DNA of 64,000 nucleotides from Campylorhamphus procurvoides (lineage: Eukaryota; Chordata; Aves; Passeriformes; Dendrocolaptidae): positions 620,001-684,000 of the forward strand of contig WBMV01007501.1 of the NCBI GenBank assembly GCA_013396655.1. The letters run 5' to 3'. The position numbers and the translations under genes are program-made. A model generated the notes under the pieces. That model saw nothing but the letters and a program-made list of their open reading frames with translations, was not told the origin of the DNA and did not search any database. Positions 48,633 to 60,625 of the stretch are shown one piece after another; within the stretch, counting starts at the first letter, position 1, and every line of letters begins with the position of its first letter.

Positions 48633-51600
48633 TGAAGATACTGTTTTGGTCAGCTATTTTGATTTACAGAAGATGCTTTTAACAGAAGTATAATTTTATA
48701 TATTGTGACTGTTCTCTCATCCCTGTGCCATTCTTTGCTGCAGTTCACCTTTGTACCGTTCTTTCTGCATATAAAATTTCACAGAGAATTGCTTTAATTT
48801 TTGTTCCCGTAGAAAGGAACCGTGTTTTACAACAATCTGGAGCACAACATTACCTTTTCTGATTACCTCAAATTTCTTATGGGTGACAGTGAAAGAAGCT
48901 AAAGAACAATTTGTCTGTGTGTGCATCAGCTAACACTTCAAAGACCTGAATACTTTCTGTCTGTGCTAGTCCCCTTATGCCCCTTGCACTGTTTATCCCA
49001 GCCCCTACCAGCAATTACCCATCTAGTCTGGCCCTTTTTAGATTAAAATGGCAGTCTTTCAGGTAAAACAGGCTGTCCAAGAACTGGAGATAATTTCATG
49101 GTCATGCTTGAGATAGTGTTTTTCTCTTAAAGTCACAGTAATTTTGATGGGCCCTTCTTTGGGTGAAATCCTTTCCAAAAGTACATGTGGAACTGAGCAC
49201 ACCCTGGTGCTTTGCTGGTGTGGTCATTGTCTCAGGGAGTTTGTTCTTGGCAGAGGGAGGGAGCGCCAGGAAATCCAGTGGTGAACATTTACAGCATAAC
49301 CTGTCAAGGGGAAAATCTGTCATTATTAATTAGGAGATGTCTATACCTGCAGCAGGGAGGTTGTGTAATACCTGAATTTTTTTCCACCCCATTTGATTTA
49401 GCATCCTGATAAAATGCAATCTTTCTTTAAATGCTGCCAAACTCTTGACCTCAATATTTTGTAAAAATGCATGTCACAGTTTAATTGTACATTGTGAAAG
49501 ACATTAATTTTTAATATTTTTCCTTTCATTAAGAGTGTTCCTTGCTGTCCGCAGTGTACACAAATATTAGAAAATAGTCTCTTGAGCAACCATTTCTCAA
49601 AATCTATGCCAACATTTGTTACTTGATATGCTCCAAACTTTATCTCTGTGTTCATTAAAAAGTGTTCAAACACTGTGATACTGCAACAAAGGCAATGTGC
49701 CACATCCCCATGTAGCATCATTTTGCACTGGCTAAGATTTTTGAAATTGTACCTTCAGCCAACCATGACTGAAGTGTTAATTGCTCAGACCCTGACTTCC
49801 TCAAATCTAGTTAAATTTATTCTTCCTCTAATCTTCCCAGAACTATTGTAACATTTATTCAAATATTTTAAAAGATGTTAGAGAAAAGATAAGAGGATAA
49901 ACCAAATCCAAAGAATAAAATTGACAAATTGGGTTGTCAGTGACACTTTCTATCCTTCACCATCTGAGTTCCCTGTGGTTTGTGGCATAAACAAATTTTA
50001 ATTGAGTGACAGATTGTTATTTCAGTACTGAAAAATCCTCTCACAGTTTGGAAGAGAAAATGCTCTGATAATTCTTATTAAAATCAGTCTACAAATCATC
50101 AAGGCCAGAGGCATTTTTTGATTGCATTTTTAGAATAGCCATCTGGACTTCCTCTGGAGATTTACACTTGAGCCTGGTCTCTATTTTTTATAGTCACTTT
50201 GCAGAAGCACACCCTGTCCAGAAAATCCAAGACCTCAGGTGCAGCTGAGCTAATGAATTACATGCAGTGATGTGCTTTGAGGGGTCTCTTAGGAACTCTT
50301 TGTTAAAATTCTACCACCAGCCCAGAGGCAGGAGGGATAATATTCCTCTTCTACTGAAGTCCACCAGATTCATGCTAAATCAGTGCTGCCAAAGTTGACT
50401 TATCCTTCATACTTCTAAAAACCATCTGAAGGAGAAATTGTTTTCCTCTGTAATTACTTGCTCTACTTACCCTGTAGAGCTGCAGCTTACCACAGGCACA
50501 TATAATTTATTTATTTTGTGATAAGTCTGTTATTGACCTATATTGACAGCACGGTGCTTGCAGAGCGCAAGAGTGCAAAAGTCATTTAATGATATCCATC
50601 ACCTTATGGCATCACAAGCAATCTCCCATCCCAGTGATTTCACATTTGCAATAAGAAGATATTAAGTATTTTGGCAAGGGGATAATTAGACAGAGAGTGA
50701 CCTCTTTTTTCATTGCAGGACTGCTCCTGAGGATTGTTTCTATAAAGGAAAAATTTCCCATTGGGTCTAGAAAGCCTGGATAAGGTGCCTGTAGAATCTC
50801 TGGAGGACAGAAAGTGCATTCATGGAAATGGCATATCATGGGGTGATGCACTCCATGTCATCCTCATCACAGCAGTTGTGTGTGCATTTTAAGCCATCAC
50901 AAACGCATACCACTGGAACTAGGTTAGCCTTAGTGCAGAGGGTTAAACTTGTTTAAGTTTTACACATTTGCTGCAGGCTGAAAATTCTAGTGCTGACAGT
51001 AGTTGGATATATGAGATATTATTTTGACAACAGTGACTTTGCGTGAAGCCCAAAAGATATTTGGAAACCTCTAACGTCTTCCTAAGCTGGGAACTCTTAG
51101 GCTGATTAAAGAGGTGTACATTCAAAAGACCATGTGTCCCCGCAGTGGGGAGTGTCTTATTTTGGAAGCTGGAAGGTTCAACCTGTGTTATTTTTTTTAT
51201 TTTAGATTGTCATGTCATGGTATCAAATTCAGTTTGAAACCAATTATTTTTTCACTGTTGCTTTTTCATCTTTTGTGTTCTCTGTATTTTCAGGAGATGT
51301 TTTAGCTCTCCAGTCTTTCCCTTTTCACTGTTGTCAGCTCTCTCCTTAAGAGTCATCTATCCTGTAAGTTCTGACAGGCTGAATTCCAGCTTCAGTTACC
51401 CAGGATTAGTATTGCTAGCCAGAGTGCCTCCATTGCACAGTGATGACCTGGAAGGTCATCAAGGGATGAAGCTTTCTGATGGCACAAAGATGTCTGCAGG
51501 ATTAGTCAATATAAATGAGGAAATAACTATGCCCAGAAGGCCCTGAAGACACTACCAGCCAAGGAAAGAGTAGGAGTGCAAGCAGGAAATTAAGCAAGAG

Positions 51601-54600
51601 AAAAAAAGCTAGGTTAGAACCTGGGGTAAGTAAATGGTGGAAAGATTAAGGGATTTGGATGGAAACTGACAAGGAAAGCCCCATTCCTTGGGGGGAATTC
51701 AGAAACCCAAGGGTATTGCTTGGGCACTTGGGCTGGGAAGAGCCCAGAAAAAGATTGGTAGCATTTGACAGAGGAGAGACCACAAGCTAGACAACAGGAA
51801 CAACAAGAGAACATCATGTCCTTCACTGTGCTTCCTCTGTGGAATTTAACACCTCCCTTCTGCTCTGGGACAGAGTTCTGACACCCGTGGCCAGAACTGC
51901 TGCCTGCACGTCGACAGCTGTGGGGCCTGGGCATGGATGCTGGAACATGCTGTTGGTGAACAAAACAATTTTATCCAAGCCAACCTGAAGCCCAATATTT
52001 AATTTTCATTTTTGCTCAGAAGAAAAACAATTCTATTTTTTCAGGAAGTTGGTATTTTTACAATAAAATGCTTCTATTTTGCCAAGAAAAGATTTGTTAC
52101 TAGGTCATTCCAGCTGGAAGTTACCACTCTGCTAAGGTCCCAAATTGTTATAACAAACTTCTATCTGCCAGGGTATAAATTTGTCTGGTCACAGCTACAA
52201 ACAAAGACAGATTTCAAATAAGTATTTTTCTTGAGAATCAAATCCCCTAACACAGTCCTTTCCTGCAGTGTTTGACAATGCATAATTTTCAGGTGGAAGA
52301 TAAGTGTGAGTCATAACTCAGCTCTCACTTGTATGACAAGTACTTAGTTGTGAGAATCTAGGTTAACCTAGAGAAGGATGGAGAACAAAGTACGACATAT
52401 ATTACTATAACCTGGCTGGCTTTGCATTCATTGCATGTTCAGGTGTGTTATCTGTTGAGACACACTAGGATTTTCCGAGGCTATATAACTGTATTACCAG
52501 GTTCTTTCCTGTGTTAAATTCAGCTTGAATTAAAGCATATCCAAACTAGAGTCAGCAAGTTTTGTATGCTTGACTGGAGAAAATTAATGGCTAAGGCCAA
52601 CACAGGTGAGAGCCTGGATTCAGAAGGCAGTGAAGGGTGGGCATGAGGAGCAGACTCATGGACGTCAGGCATGTTTCAAGAAACCTTTGTCCCAATTTTC
52701 ATAAAGCTAAAGGAACGTTTGTTCTAGGTTCATGAGTCTTGACATTAAAATGTTGCAAATAACCTGCAGGTCTCCGTAATCTGTCAGGTGTGTAGGTTAA
52801 TATTGTGCTGTAGAGCTTTGGGAGGCTCTGCATACGTTGTAGTTCACCCTGTTTCCTGGGCCTCAGTTACTGCTGGTTTTAATCAGTACCCCTGCATGCC
52901 TGGTTGTCACACTATAAATACAGATTTAAAGCTGTGCCATAACAAATAAATTACAAATAACTTGTTCAAGATCATATTTAAACAAACAAAAGAAATTAAC
53001 TGTAAGTTGTCTATTTTTGACAGGTAATAATATCACTGATTTTTATTTTTTCCCTTTGCTATGGACATTAAAAGGAATTCTATTTTTAAAGAATTTCCTC
53101 CAAACTGCTGCAGTCATTATTGATTTTCTTTCTACAGTTGTTTAAACATCATCTAACCAACCACTTAATGAAAAAGCAGTTTACTAGAAGTTATTTTTAT
53201 CTTATTATTCTTAAGTAATTTATTTTATATCTCAGTTGCATGGAAAGGTAAAGAATTCAGGGAGACAAAAAGGGCAGATATCTGTGTTCTTGAATGTCTA
53301 ACCTTTAGGACTGCAATTAGTCAAGATGTCTTTTGCCTCTTCTTTTTGCTTCTTCTCTATTGATATGAACAACACGGACTCAGACGTACTGTAAGATATT
53401 TTGCAATTAACAAATAAAGAGTGCTTGCTCAAGAGGAGGCAATGTCCAAAATTCATTCTGCTACAGATAAATGTTAACAAAGGTATTTAAAAAATGGTTG
53501 GTTCCTGCCTTTCCAACTGGCTTCAGACTAACCTTTTACATAAATGTTTTGCTGTGTGTTCTTCTGTACAGCAAAGACATTATTCCTGAAGAGCCTTTTC
53601 ATCTGTACCTTGCCATTACATATTGACATTTAGACTTACAAGTCCTAATTAGCACAACTGATTTTCCTCTGGGAGTTAGTATAAATGATAACAGAAATAA
53701 AAAGTGCTGCTGCATCTCAACATTGCAGTCACTCTATCACAGAGCTATCTTAGGAAATCCTTTAATTATGGACAAGCTGTCAAGTTGCTTAATGCTTCAA
53801 AGTAGTCAAAAATGCAGAGCATTCAGTGTCAGGATGGCTCCTTCCTCCCAGATCACTCCCTTCCCCTCTTAGTTACCACCCAAATCTGCCCCACCCCTGT
53901 CAGCTCCAGACATGGTCCACAACAGCTTATGGTCCTTTTTAGCAAAAAGTATTGAAAGATGCAATACATTCAATTTAGACTAAACTCTTTGGGTCAATGT
54001 ATGTGCTGCGTGCATACAGGGAGTCCTGGGCACCAGGATTAAGATAATTAGAAAGATTCATTGAACACTACTATTCATAGCCATGCACGGTAAACTTGGT
54101 AGACTATCTCAACCCACACACAAAAGGGAAGAACAGGGAAGAGAAGGAAGAGACAGATAAATTATTTCTTGAGGAAAAGTGCAGCCAGAACATAAAGCAG
54201 AAATATCCTTATCCCCACAAGACAAAATTAAAATGCCTTGAGCAATGAAGGCGTTTGAATTAGTTGATGGCGCCAATGCTAAGAAACAAGAAGACACAGT
54301 TTCCCAGAGATCAGTGGCATGGTTTTTCACTTTCCTAACTGAAGTGGGGTTTTTCTTCAAAATTGGCCTTACATGTAGCTGTAGGGGGTCTCTTTGCACC
54401 TAGCTGGGAGGTCAGAGTGCACTCAGCAGAATCAAGCAGTGCATTGCTACCCTCACCTATGCCCAGAGTCTTAAGCTGACTGTAGCAAAGCTGACAAAAC
54501 TGCCAAGCAGCTGTACAAATTTAACTAAACATTCTATTCATAACAAGAAATAGTTGATCTAGTTCCCTCCAAGGACAAAGTCTAGGTTAATTCACCCTGC

Positions 54601-54917
54601 TAATCATTTTGATAATGCCTTCCATATAAGATTTCAGAAGGACATGTTTTGAAAGAGAAGAATAACCTTTTGGCTTCAATCTTTTGCATCTATTTGGAAA
54701 ATTTCCAGTTTCCATATTCTAGGGGTGCAGAACCACTGAAGGGAGGGATATGAATGATAGAGTGTAGGCAGGAAACAGTTGTTTCAACAACATTATTGGA
54801 GTTGGAAAGGTGCAAAGTGGGAACAAGCAGTAAGTAATACTTCTCATACTCTGCCAGCCATAGCCCCTTACATGTTAGCTGTAGCAGTAATGGCTACTTT
54901 GTTCTTAAAAAAAAAAA

Positions 54918-54960
54918 GCAGAAAAACACAGAGAAAGGCAGAAAAACACAGAGAAAGGCA
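54918..54960. repeat. 20-bp tandem duplication
   Basis: GCAGAAAAACACAGAGAAAG occurs twice in direct succession (54918-54937, 54938-54957), preceded by an A run. The copies are identical, indicating recent slippage. Confidence 0.9.
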
Positions 54961-55641
54961 AGCTTTTAAATGTCGGCTTTAATTTCTGTTACTGGGAGGG
55001 AATGTTCCACCAAGGTGAGCACCAGCATGCATCTTGTGCCTTGAGCACTCAGCTTCAGCTCTGTTGTCTTGTTTTATTTACAAATGATTTGCAATACTCT
55101 TTTATCTCAAAGTATGGTGGAAGGAGGCATCCAGGGACTCTGATGAAGAGCAAGATCATTACAAATGATCTGAAACCACCACTCATATATTTTCCAAAAG
55201 GTACTTGGAGGTGATGCCTTAGGGTTTTCATGAATTTGTAGATTTTTATACTTCTAGGTAGTTTCTCACATATAGCATAGCCTGCAACCTCTAACCCTGT
55301 GTTAGCTGTCTTAAGGGTCAGATAATAGCTGGAACACTGTGCAAGGAAAACATGTACCAGAGCTAAGGCAGCTTGATACCATGTTAGTCAAAACAGGAAA
55401 GCAAAGCCCAGCAACCTTGGAGAAGGTCCAATAAGGGAAAGGGGTCTTAAGACCTCTAACTCAATTCTAGGAGAGGCGTGCCATGAGGTGGAACCAAGGG
55501 AAGTTCTGGGCATAGACAAATCTTAGATTGGATGGGACCTTCAGATATGATAATTGAGTATAGTTACAAAATTAGTATGCTGCCATGTAGATGAGGCTTC
55601 TTCCTGCTTTCTCCAGCTCTCCTAGACATTATTGATGTTTT

Positions 55642-55675
<34 letters not shown>
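55642..55675. repeat. Composite (CT)n(CA)n microsatellite
   Basis: About six CT units pass directly into about eleven CA units. Likely variable in length. Confidence 0.95.
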
Positions 55676-55679
55676 TCCC

Positions 55680-56170
55680 TGCTGCCCAGCCTGGTGTGGT
55701 GCCCGGTGTTCCCTCCCCGAAAGGGGGGAGGGGGAAGAGCTCGGAAGAACTCTGCTTGCAGAGGGGGGGGGGTTCCCTCTCTTGCTCTCCTGAGGTGGGG
55801 GGAGAAGATGTTTTCCCTCCCTTGTTCTCCCGGACTGGACCGAACCAGTCCTGCTTGAAGGAAGACGAGACTGGTAATGGGAACTGGGTACGAGCAGGAG
55901 CTGGGGTCGCTGAGCTGCAGGGATGCAGCTGCAAAAGGGAGTTTCTCCCTGGTTATTGTGGGTTGGGAGGTGAAATGACTTGGGCCCAGATGTTGCAAGA
56001 GTCATGTTCCCAGCCTGGGGGTGAAAGGGTTTTTTTAACCTGGGAGGGACGGGTTGTCCCTTATTTGCTTCAGTAAGGCATAGCAGGGTGGCTCAGGGGG
56101 TTTGGCTGGAAACAGCCGGGAATTAAATGAAAGGGACGCCTTTCGGATTAATTTACTCTGCATGTTTTGA
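55680..56170. other. G-rich block of foreign composition, possible LTR
   Basis: The block is much richer in G than its flanks and has long G runs on the plus strand (for example around 55763-55772), so the open frames on both strands there are composition effects. It continues into 'ggaattaaatgaaagggacg' and then A/T-rich sequence with TATA-like strings, an order like promoter and leader sequences of some retroviral LTRs. I could not match it to a known family and see no clear terminal dinucleotides or target-site duplication. An alternative is a degraded CpG island. Confidence 0.35.
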
Positions 56171-56267
56171 AGCGGTGGTGCTTGGAAAAGAGCTCACATG
56201 GTATTCCTGAGGCCATGAGTTCATCCTAGCATCGGTCTTTTCTATCTGTTACTTATCAACACGTGTT

Positions 56268-56325
56268 GTACTCTTTTATACTTTTTATACTTTATATACT
56301 CTTTTATACTCCTTTATATTCTGTA
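56268..56325. repeat. Degenerate CTTTTATA-type repeat
   Basis: Five or so imperfect repeats of a unit like ACTCTTTTATA run in tandem. Length and spacing vary between units. Confidence 0.75.
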
Positions 56326-57879
56326 CCCCAAAACCCTATAAGTAAAAGAACTCTTCTCTACTTTACTCACATAAAGTCATCTTGGAAAGTTTTTTCCCCT
56401 TTCCTTAAGGCAACAGAGAGAACATTAATAAAAGGAGAAGATTGCAAGTGGAGGTTTAGATACTTGTATATAGGAAGGATCTGTAGGGTAAGGTCTAAGA
56501 AGTTAAGCAGCATTTAAGTGGTTTTAAGAAAGCAATTAATCATTGCTAAGTCTTTAAAATCTCAGTGTGATACTTTAGCACTCCTCTTCTTGATTTTTAT
56601 TTTGTTTTTTTTTTAAATTTCAACTTTAATCTGAAATGAACCTACTTAAAAGAGTGCAATTTCCATGAGTGTGCACCATTATTTCAATAAAGTGAATCTC
56701 CTCTGCTAGCATAAGGCAGTTTTATATACTGCTATTGGAAATAGCAAAACTTTTCCACAAATATTATGTGTAAATAACTGGGGGAAACTGGTATGAAAAG
56801 CAAAAGCAACCTCTGTGGATAGCATAGATCTGAAGAGGAATATCTCTGACTACAACACAGAGATTGTCTCTGCCAAGATAACAGAAATTATGGGCAGACC
56901 TGACAAAAAAAATCTTCCAAAGAGACAGATGTAAGCAATTAACTTCTCTTGGAATGCAGATGTGGATATAATGCAAATCTTCTTTTTCAACTCTTTTCAA
57001 ATACTTTTTCTCTATCTTTTTAATAACTTCCATGCTATTTGGTTATCTCACATTAGTGGTACTAGAGAAAATATAGTTCTGGAGATGTGCTAAAGGAAAA
57101 ACTTCTAACTAAGGGCTCAGATAAATAGGTGATTTCTCAGAGATTAAGAAATTGCTAAATGAATTCCCAGTGGTTTAAAAATACACATGCAAATTGATAT
57201 GTCTGTTTTCTGAAGTTTAAACTTAAAGGCTTTATGTCATGTTTGCTGTGGGGTAAGGGCATGCACACAGTGCACACAGCCAGTCATCAAAACTCATCAT
57301 GCTGTAAAATGTTAGGCTCCTGCTGTGCCTCAGTCTTCAGCCTCTGACAATGAGGACAAAACACATGGTCACTTCTACCTGAAATGTACAATATTGACTT
57401 CATGTATTACCGCCACAAAGCTCATAAAGTAGCTGTCATTGGGAATTACCATCAAATGGGGTCTGTCTTGTGGTAAAAATAATGTTTATAGGGCAAAAAA
57501 ATCATTTCTTAAGCCATGCCTTTTCAAATCAATTGACTTTTATTAAAATCAAGTGAAAGTATTGTATCAAAAAGAAAAAAATGTAGGTAATGCTTGCAGA
57601 AAAACCAGCAAGACTCCAGGAAAGCAGAAGAGAGAAGTGTAAGCTTTCAATGGGAATCCTCAATAAAAGAGTCAATATATGGTCATAAATGTGTCTATGT
57701 ATGTCAACACATGGAGCCATTGGTCTTGGGATTTTCCTCTGTCCATGGTCTTCCTGACTGGACTGAAATGGGAATACTTGTGTGAATCAACACATCACAC
57801 TTCAGAGTGGATGTTGAAAAATTGAAGAAGATACTGGAAAGAATAAAAATTGCCAGAGCCCTAGAGGTATTACTTAAAA
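56326..57879. other. Unique AT-rich DNA
   Basis: No gene or repeat family was recognised. Short frames on both strands are explained by chance. Confidence 0.5.
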
Positions 57880-58180
57880 TGACAGCTCTAATGGGCTCAG
57901 TCAGTTTGTCTAATGAAAAACAAACAAACAAACAAAAACAACACAACCCCCCCATCACCAAACCCTGAACTATTGAGAATATATGGGGGTGAGTTTCTAC
58001 CAAGCAGTATAAATAGAGGAGGTAGGAGGGGGGAAAGGCAGAACTACAAATAAAACCAGGCAAATGAAAATTAGAAATTGGTAATTAAAATTTAACTGAG
58101 AGGGCAGTTAGTCCATGGAATAAATTGCCAAGGGAAGTTATGGATTCTTCACTTCTTGAGCCTTCTCAAAGAGCATCTTT
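57880..58180 (+). mobile_element. Possible old CR1 3' region, sense
   Basis: Phrases such as 'aaaattagaaattggtaatt' and 'gaataaattgccaagggaag' followed by 'ttatggattcttcacttctt' follow the order of the end of old CR1 elements. An AAAC microsatellite (57917-57937) interrupts it. Divergence is high, so this is a tentative call. Confidence 0.4.
57917..57937. repeat. (AAAC)n microsatellite
   Basis: Four to five tandem AAAC units. Confidence 0.85.
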
Positions 58181-59169
58181 TCTCAGTGAACTCAGCATGA
58201 AGACAGTGGCAAAATCCATCAGAAAACTATCTGAATCTTTTTTCCACGAAACTTTACGAATGTGTGGTGGAAAGGAGTTAAAAGTGTGAGCCAAAGACAG
58301 GCATTTGCAACAAAGCAGGTCACACCAGGCCCCTGGCACTGGAATGGTAGTATTATTTCTCTGACAGTTTTCCAACGAGAACAAACAGCTGAGATCATCT
58401 AATTTTGCTCCATCCTCTCCAATGATCCACTCTCACATTGGCCAGCCACTTGGGTCCCAGATGCTGATTGCTGTAGGAGGGAATATTTATGTCCCACAGA
58501 CAAAGCTTGGTGGGGCTAGCAGGATGCATGCTCTCTGCCAAGGTCCAGGGATTGCTGAAGGACTGTTTTGGAAGATTAGCCCTCCCACTCCTTCCAGAAA
58601 GGAGGATTATGATTTTGGAAAAACTCGTTTTCCTGCCAAAGATGATAAACCCATCAGAGAGTGAGGGATGCTTTCTGCAGTGTCCATTATGGATGTCTTA
58701 CTACAATCTAAATTACTGGAGCTAAAGATGCTGCAGCTTTGCAGGCAAAGCTCTGGAATCAACCTGAAGCCACCTACAAGAGATAACAAGAGCCAAGAAC
58801 CAAGTAGTACAAATGACTGGCACACCAGTGGGTGTGAAGATGATACTGAGCTCTGCTTGAGGGCACTGGCAGAGGGATCAGGGTGTCTCGTGCCCCCCTT
58901 GTCTCAGCATCCTCTTGTCTCAGCACCCCTCAGAGACTGGAGTTGGGATGCCAGAGGTGGCTGTGGTGGCATCATCATGCTCAGAGTGAGATCTCCACCA
59001 CCACTGCCCCTCTGGACAATGTACCATTCCCATGCTTTGTGCGAAGCGAGATGTGCTTGCTGTTCTGTTTCCCACAGACTGTGCTGGTCACAGGCAGCCA
59101 GGGTCACAGGTGGGTGAGGGTAAATCTGCTGCCCACCCACACTGTGGGATGCACAGGACAGTGGCAAGC
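58181..59169. other. Unique DNA leading into the GC island
   Basis: No exon recognised. Open frames of up to 149 codons extend toward the GC-rich region and the minisatellite; they show no domain I know and are open on both strands. Confidence 0.5.
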
Positions 59170-59430
59170 CGTGGCAGATGGTGGTGGGTGGTGGCAGGCA
59201 CAGGTTACAGGGTGATGGCAGATGGTGTTGGGCACATGTTATGGGGCAATGGCAAGCAGTGACAAGCAGTGGCAGGCAGATGTTGTAGGGCAGTGGTGGG
59301 CAGTGGTGGGCACGTATTATGGGGCAGTGATGGGCAGTGACAGACATTTTATGGGGCGGTGGCAGGAAGTGTTGGGCACATGTTACGGGGCAGGGGCAGG
59401 AGGTGGCAGGAGGTGTCGGGGGCTCGTCAC
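59170..59430. repeat. G-rich minisatellite, about 30-40 bp units
   Basis: Six or so diverged units share a core like GGGCACATGTTATGGGGCAG followed by TGGCAGGCAGTG. Unit lengths differ, which shows repeated slippage. The 220-codon minus-strand frame at 58904-59566 and several plus-strand frames are translations of this repeat, not genes. Confidence 0.85.
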
Positions 59431-59472
59431 GGTGGCGGTGGCACTGCTGTCCCCCCGCACGCCGCTCCCCGC

Positions 59473-59487
59473 CCAGCAGATGGCGCT
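59473..59487 (+). promoter_or_regulatory. CTCF core motif
   Basis: The bases CCAGCAGATGGCGCT fit the vertebrate CTCF core CCASYAGRKGGCRS at every position. CTCF binds this core to anchor chromatin loops and boundaries. The site contains a CpG (GGCGC) whose methylation could affect binding. The match is seen in the sequence; occupancy is inferred. Confidence 0.6.
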
Positions 59488-59520
59488 CGCTCCGCGCGCT
59501 GCCGCCCCGATCCCATCCGC

Positions 59521-59670
59521 AGGATCCCATCGCGGTCCCATCTCCAGGATCTCGCCGCGGTCCCATCCCCAGGATCCTCTCGCGGTCCCATCCTCAGGAT
59601 CCCATCGCGGTCCCATCTCCAGGATCTCGCCGCGGTCCCATCCCCAGGGTCGCCGTCGCGTCTCTGTCCC
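59521..59670. repeat. 25-bp tandem repeat with 75-bp higher-order period
   Basis: Five units of exactly 25 bp start with AGGATC at 59521, 59546, 59571, 59596 and 59621, each with a core GCGGTCCCATC, and a diverged sixth starts at 59646. Units 1 and 4 are identical, as are units 2 and 5, so a three-unit, 75-bp block was duplicated after the basic repeat formed. Since 25 is not a multiple of three, each frame gives a 25-residue peptide period; the long frames here result from that. Confidence 0.95.
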
Positions 59671-60001
59671 ACTCCGCTGCCAGCCCGGTGCCGGGGATGC
59701 TCCCGGCGGAGTTGAGAGCCGTGACCCCTCGCAGTGGGTCCCGACCCCCCGGCCGGCCGGGTTGCACACCCAGGGCCCCCGCGCCCAGCACGGCTGAGCA
59801 GCATCGCTAAGGGTGCTGGAAGGTTTCAGGCTTCAAATTCAGGCTGATATGGTCACTTCTTTCTCACACCTACAAACTCCCACTTTAGTTAGAGATATAG
59901 ACGGGCTTTATTCTACCTCCAACCAGCCTTTCCTGGGGGACAAAGAAATAGATTCTTCATAAAACGATCATCCTTCCAATGCACGCAAGAGCGAAACGGA
60001 C

Positions 60002-60023
60002 CCCTAACCCTAACCCTAACCCT
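60002..60023 (-). repeat. Interstitial telomeric repeat
   Basis: Three full CCCTAA units plus CCCT (22 bases) form a perfect run of the vertebrate telomere repeat, C-rich on the plus strand. It is far too short to be a chromosome end. Short perfect tracts of this kind are known in vertebrates as insertions at repaired double-strand breaks. Confidence 0.85.
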
Positions 60024-60503
60024 CACAGGAAGGTGGAAGGAAAGAGAAATGATGGTCTTTAACTAGTACAGTCCCCTGTACTCACAGGGGTGGACACACA
60101 CGACAATGCCAATAATTAGGGTGATTCCTTGGGTGCCATCCTTGACTCTGACTTGATTTCCAGTCCACTGCCACTCTAGTTAAAGGCCCTTTCTCACTGG
60201 TGGATGTCATCTGCCTGGAAGTCCACAGCATAATTGATTATTTTCATTTAAATTCCTCCATGTTTTTTCCTATCCTGAATCATGCCTCTCTAAGTATCTG
60301 CAAAACTACCTCATTGTCCTCTGATCAAGCCTCCTTTTCCTTAAAAGCTCTCATTTTCCCAAACACCTATGAAAAGTGGGACAATTCGTAGATAGATGGT
60401 ACCTTGAGATGATTTGCCAGTCACACTGAATAGTATTTTCTTATTGTTTCCTTGCACTTCCCATGTGTCTGAATCTATCTGTGTTCTGTTGCCTAAAATT
60501 TGA

Positions 60504-60625
60504 CTTATAGGCTCTTTGGGACAACAATATTGCAGACATGTCCCTGTTCCGTGTTTGCAAGCATTTAACACAGTGAAGATGTGATCCCTCAGCAGCATTT
60601 TTTGGAGCTAGAGTAATAAAAATGG
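60504..60625 (+). mobile_element. Possible L2/MIR-type retroposon 3' end
   Basis: The order 'taggctctttgggacaa', 'tgtccctgttccgtgtttg', 'catttaacacagtgaagatg' followed by an AATAAA-like end at about 60615 is that of the 3' tail shared by amniote L2 and MIR-like elements. Only the tail can be followed, and it is diverged. Confidence 0.45.

Larger units (their letters stand above)
42216..55640. other. Unique DNA, no gene recognised
   Basis: In 13.4 kb I found no exon or RNA gene that I could support. The largest frame, 158 codons at 46114-46590, is mirrored by a 131-codon minus-strand frame at 46137-46532, so at most one could be real and neither matches a family. A moderately GC-rich patch lies near 47160-47480. 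A single N is at 48008. A T/G-rich low-complexity stretch is at 48574-48632. A 20-bp direct duplication is at 54918-54957. Confidence 0.5.
59400..59815. promoter_or_regulatory. CpG island with tandem repeats
   Basis: A dense cluster of CpG dinucleotides begins near 59400 and ends abruptly near 59815. It contains a CTCF core match, a 25-bp tandem repeat and a CCGGCCGGCCGG string near 59750. It may be a promoter or a methylation-sensitive insulator region. No exon or transcript direction is evident, so an orphan island is equally possible. Confidence 0.6.

Noticed and set aside
58904..59566. 220-codon minus-strand frame
   Set aside because: It translates a minisatellite and a 25-bp repeat; the histidine/cysteine/proline pattern is the repeat period, not a protein domain.
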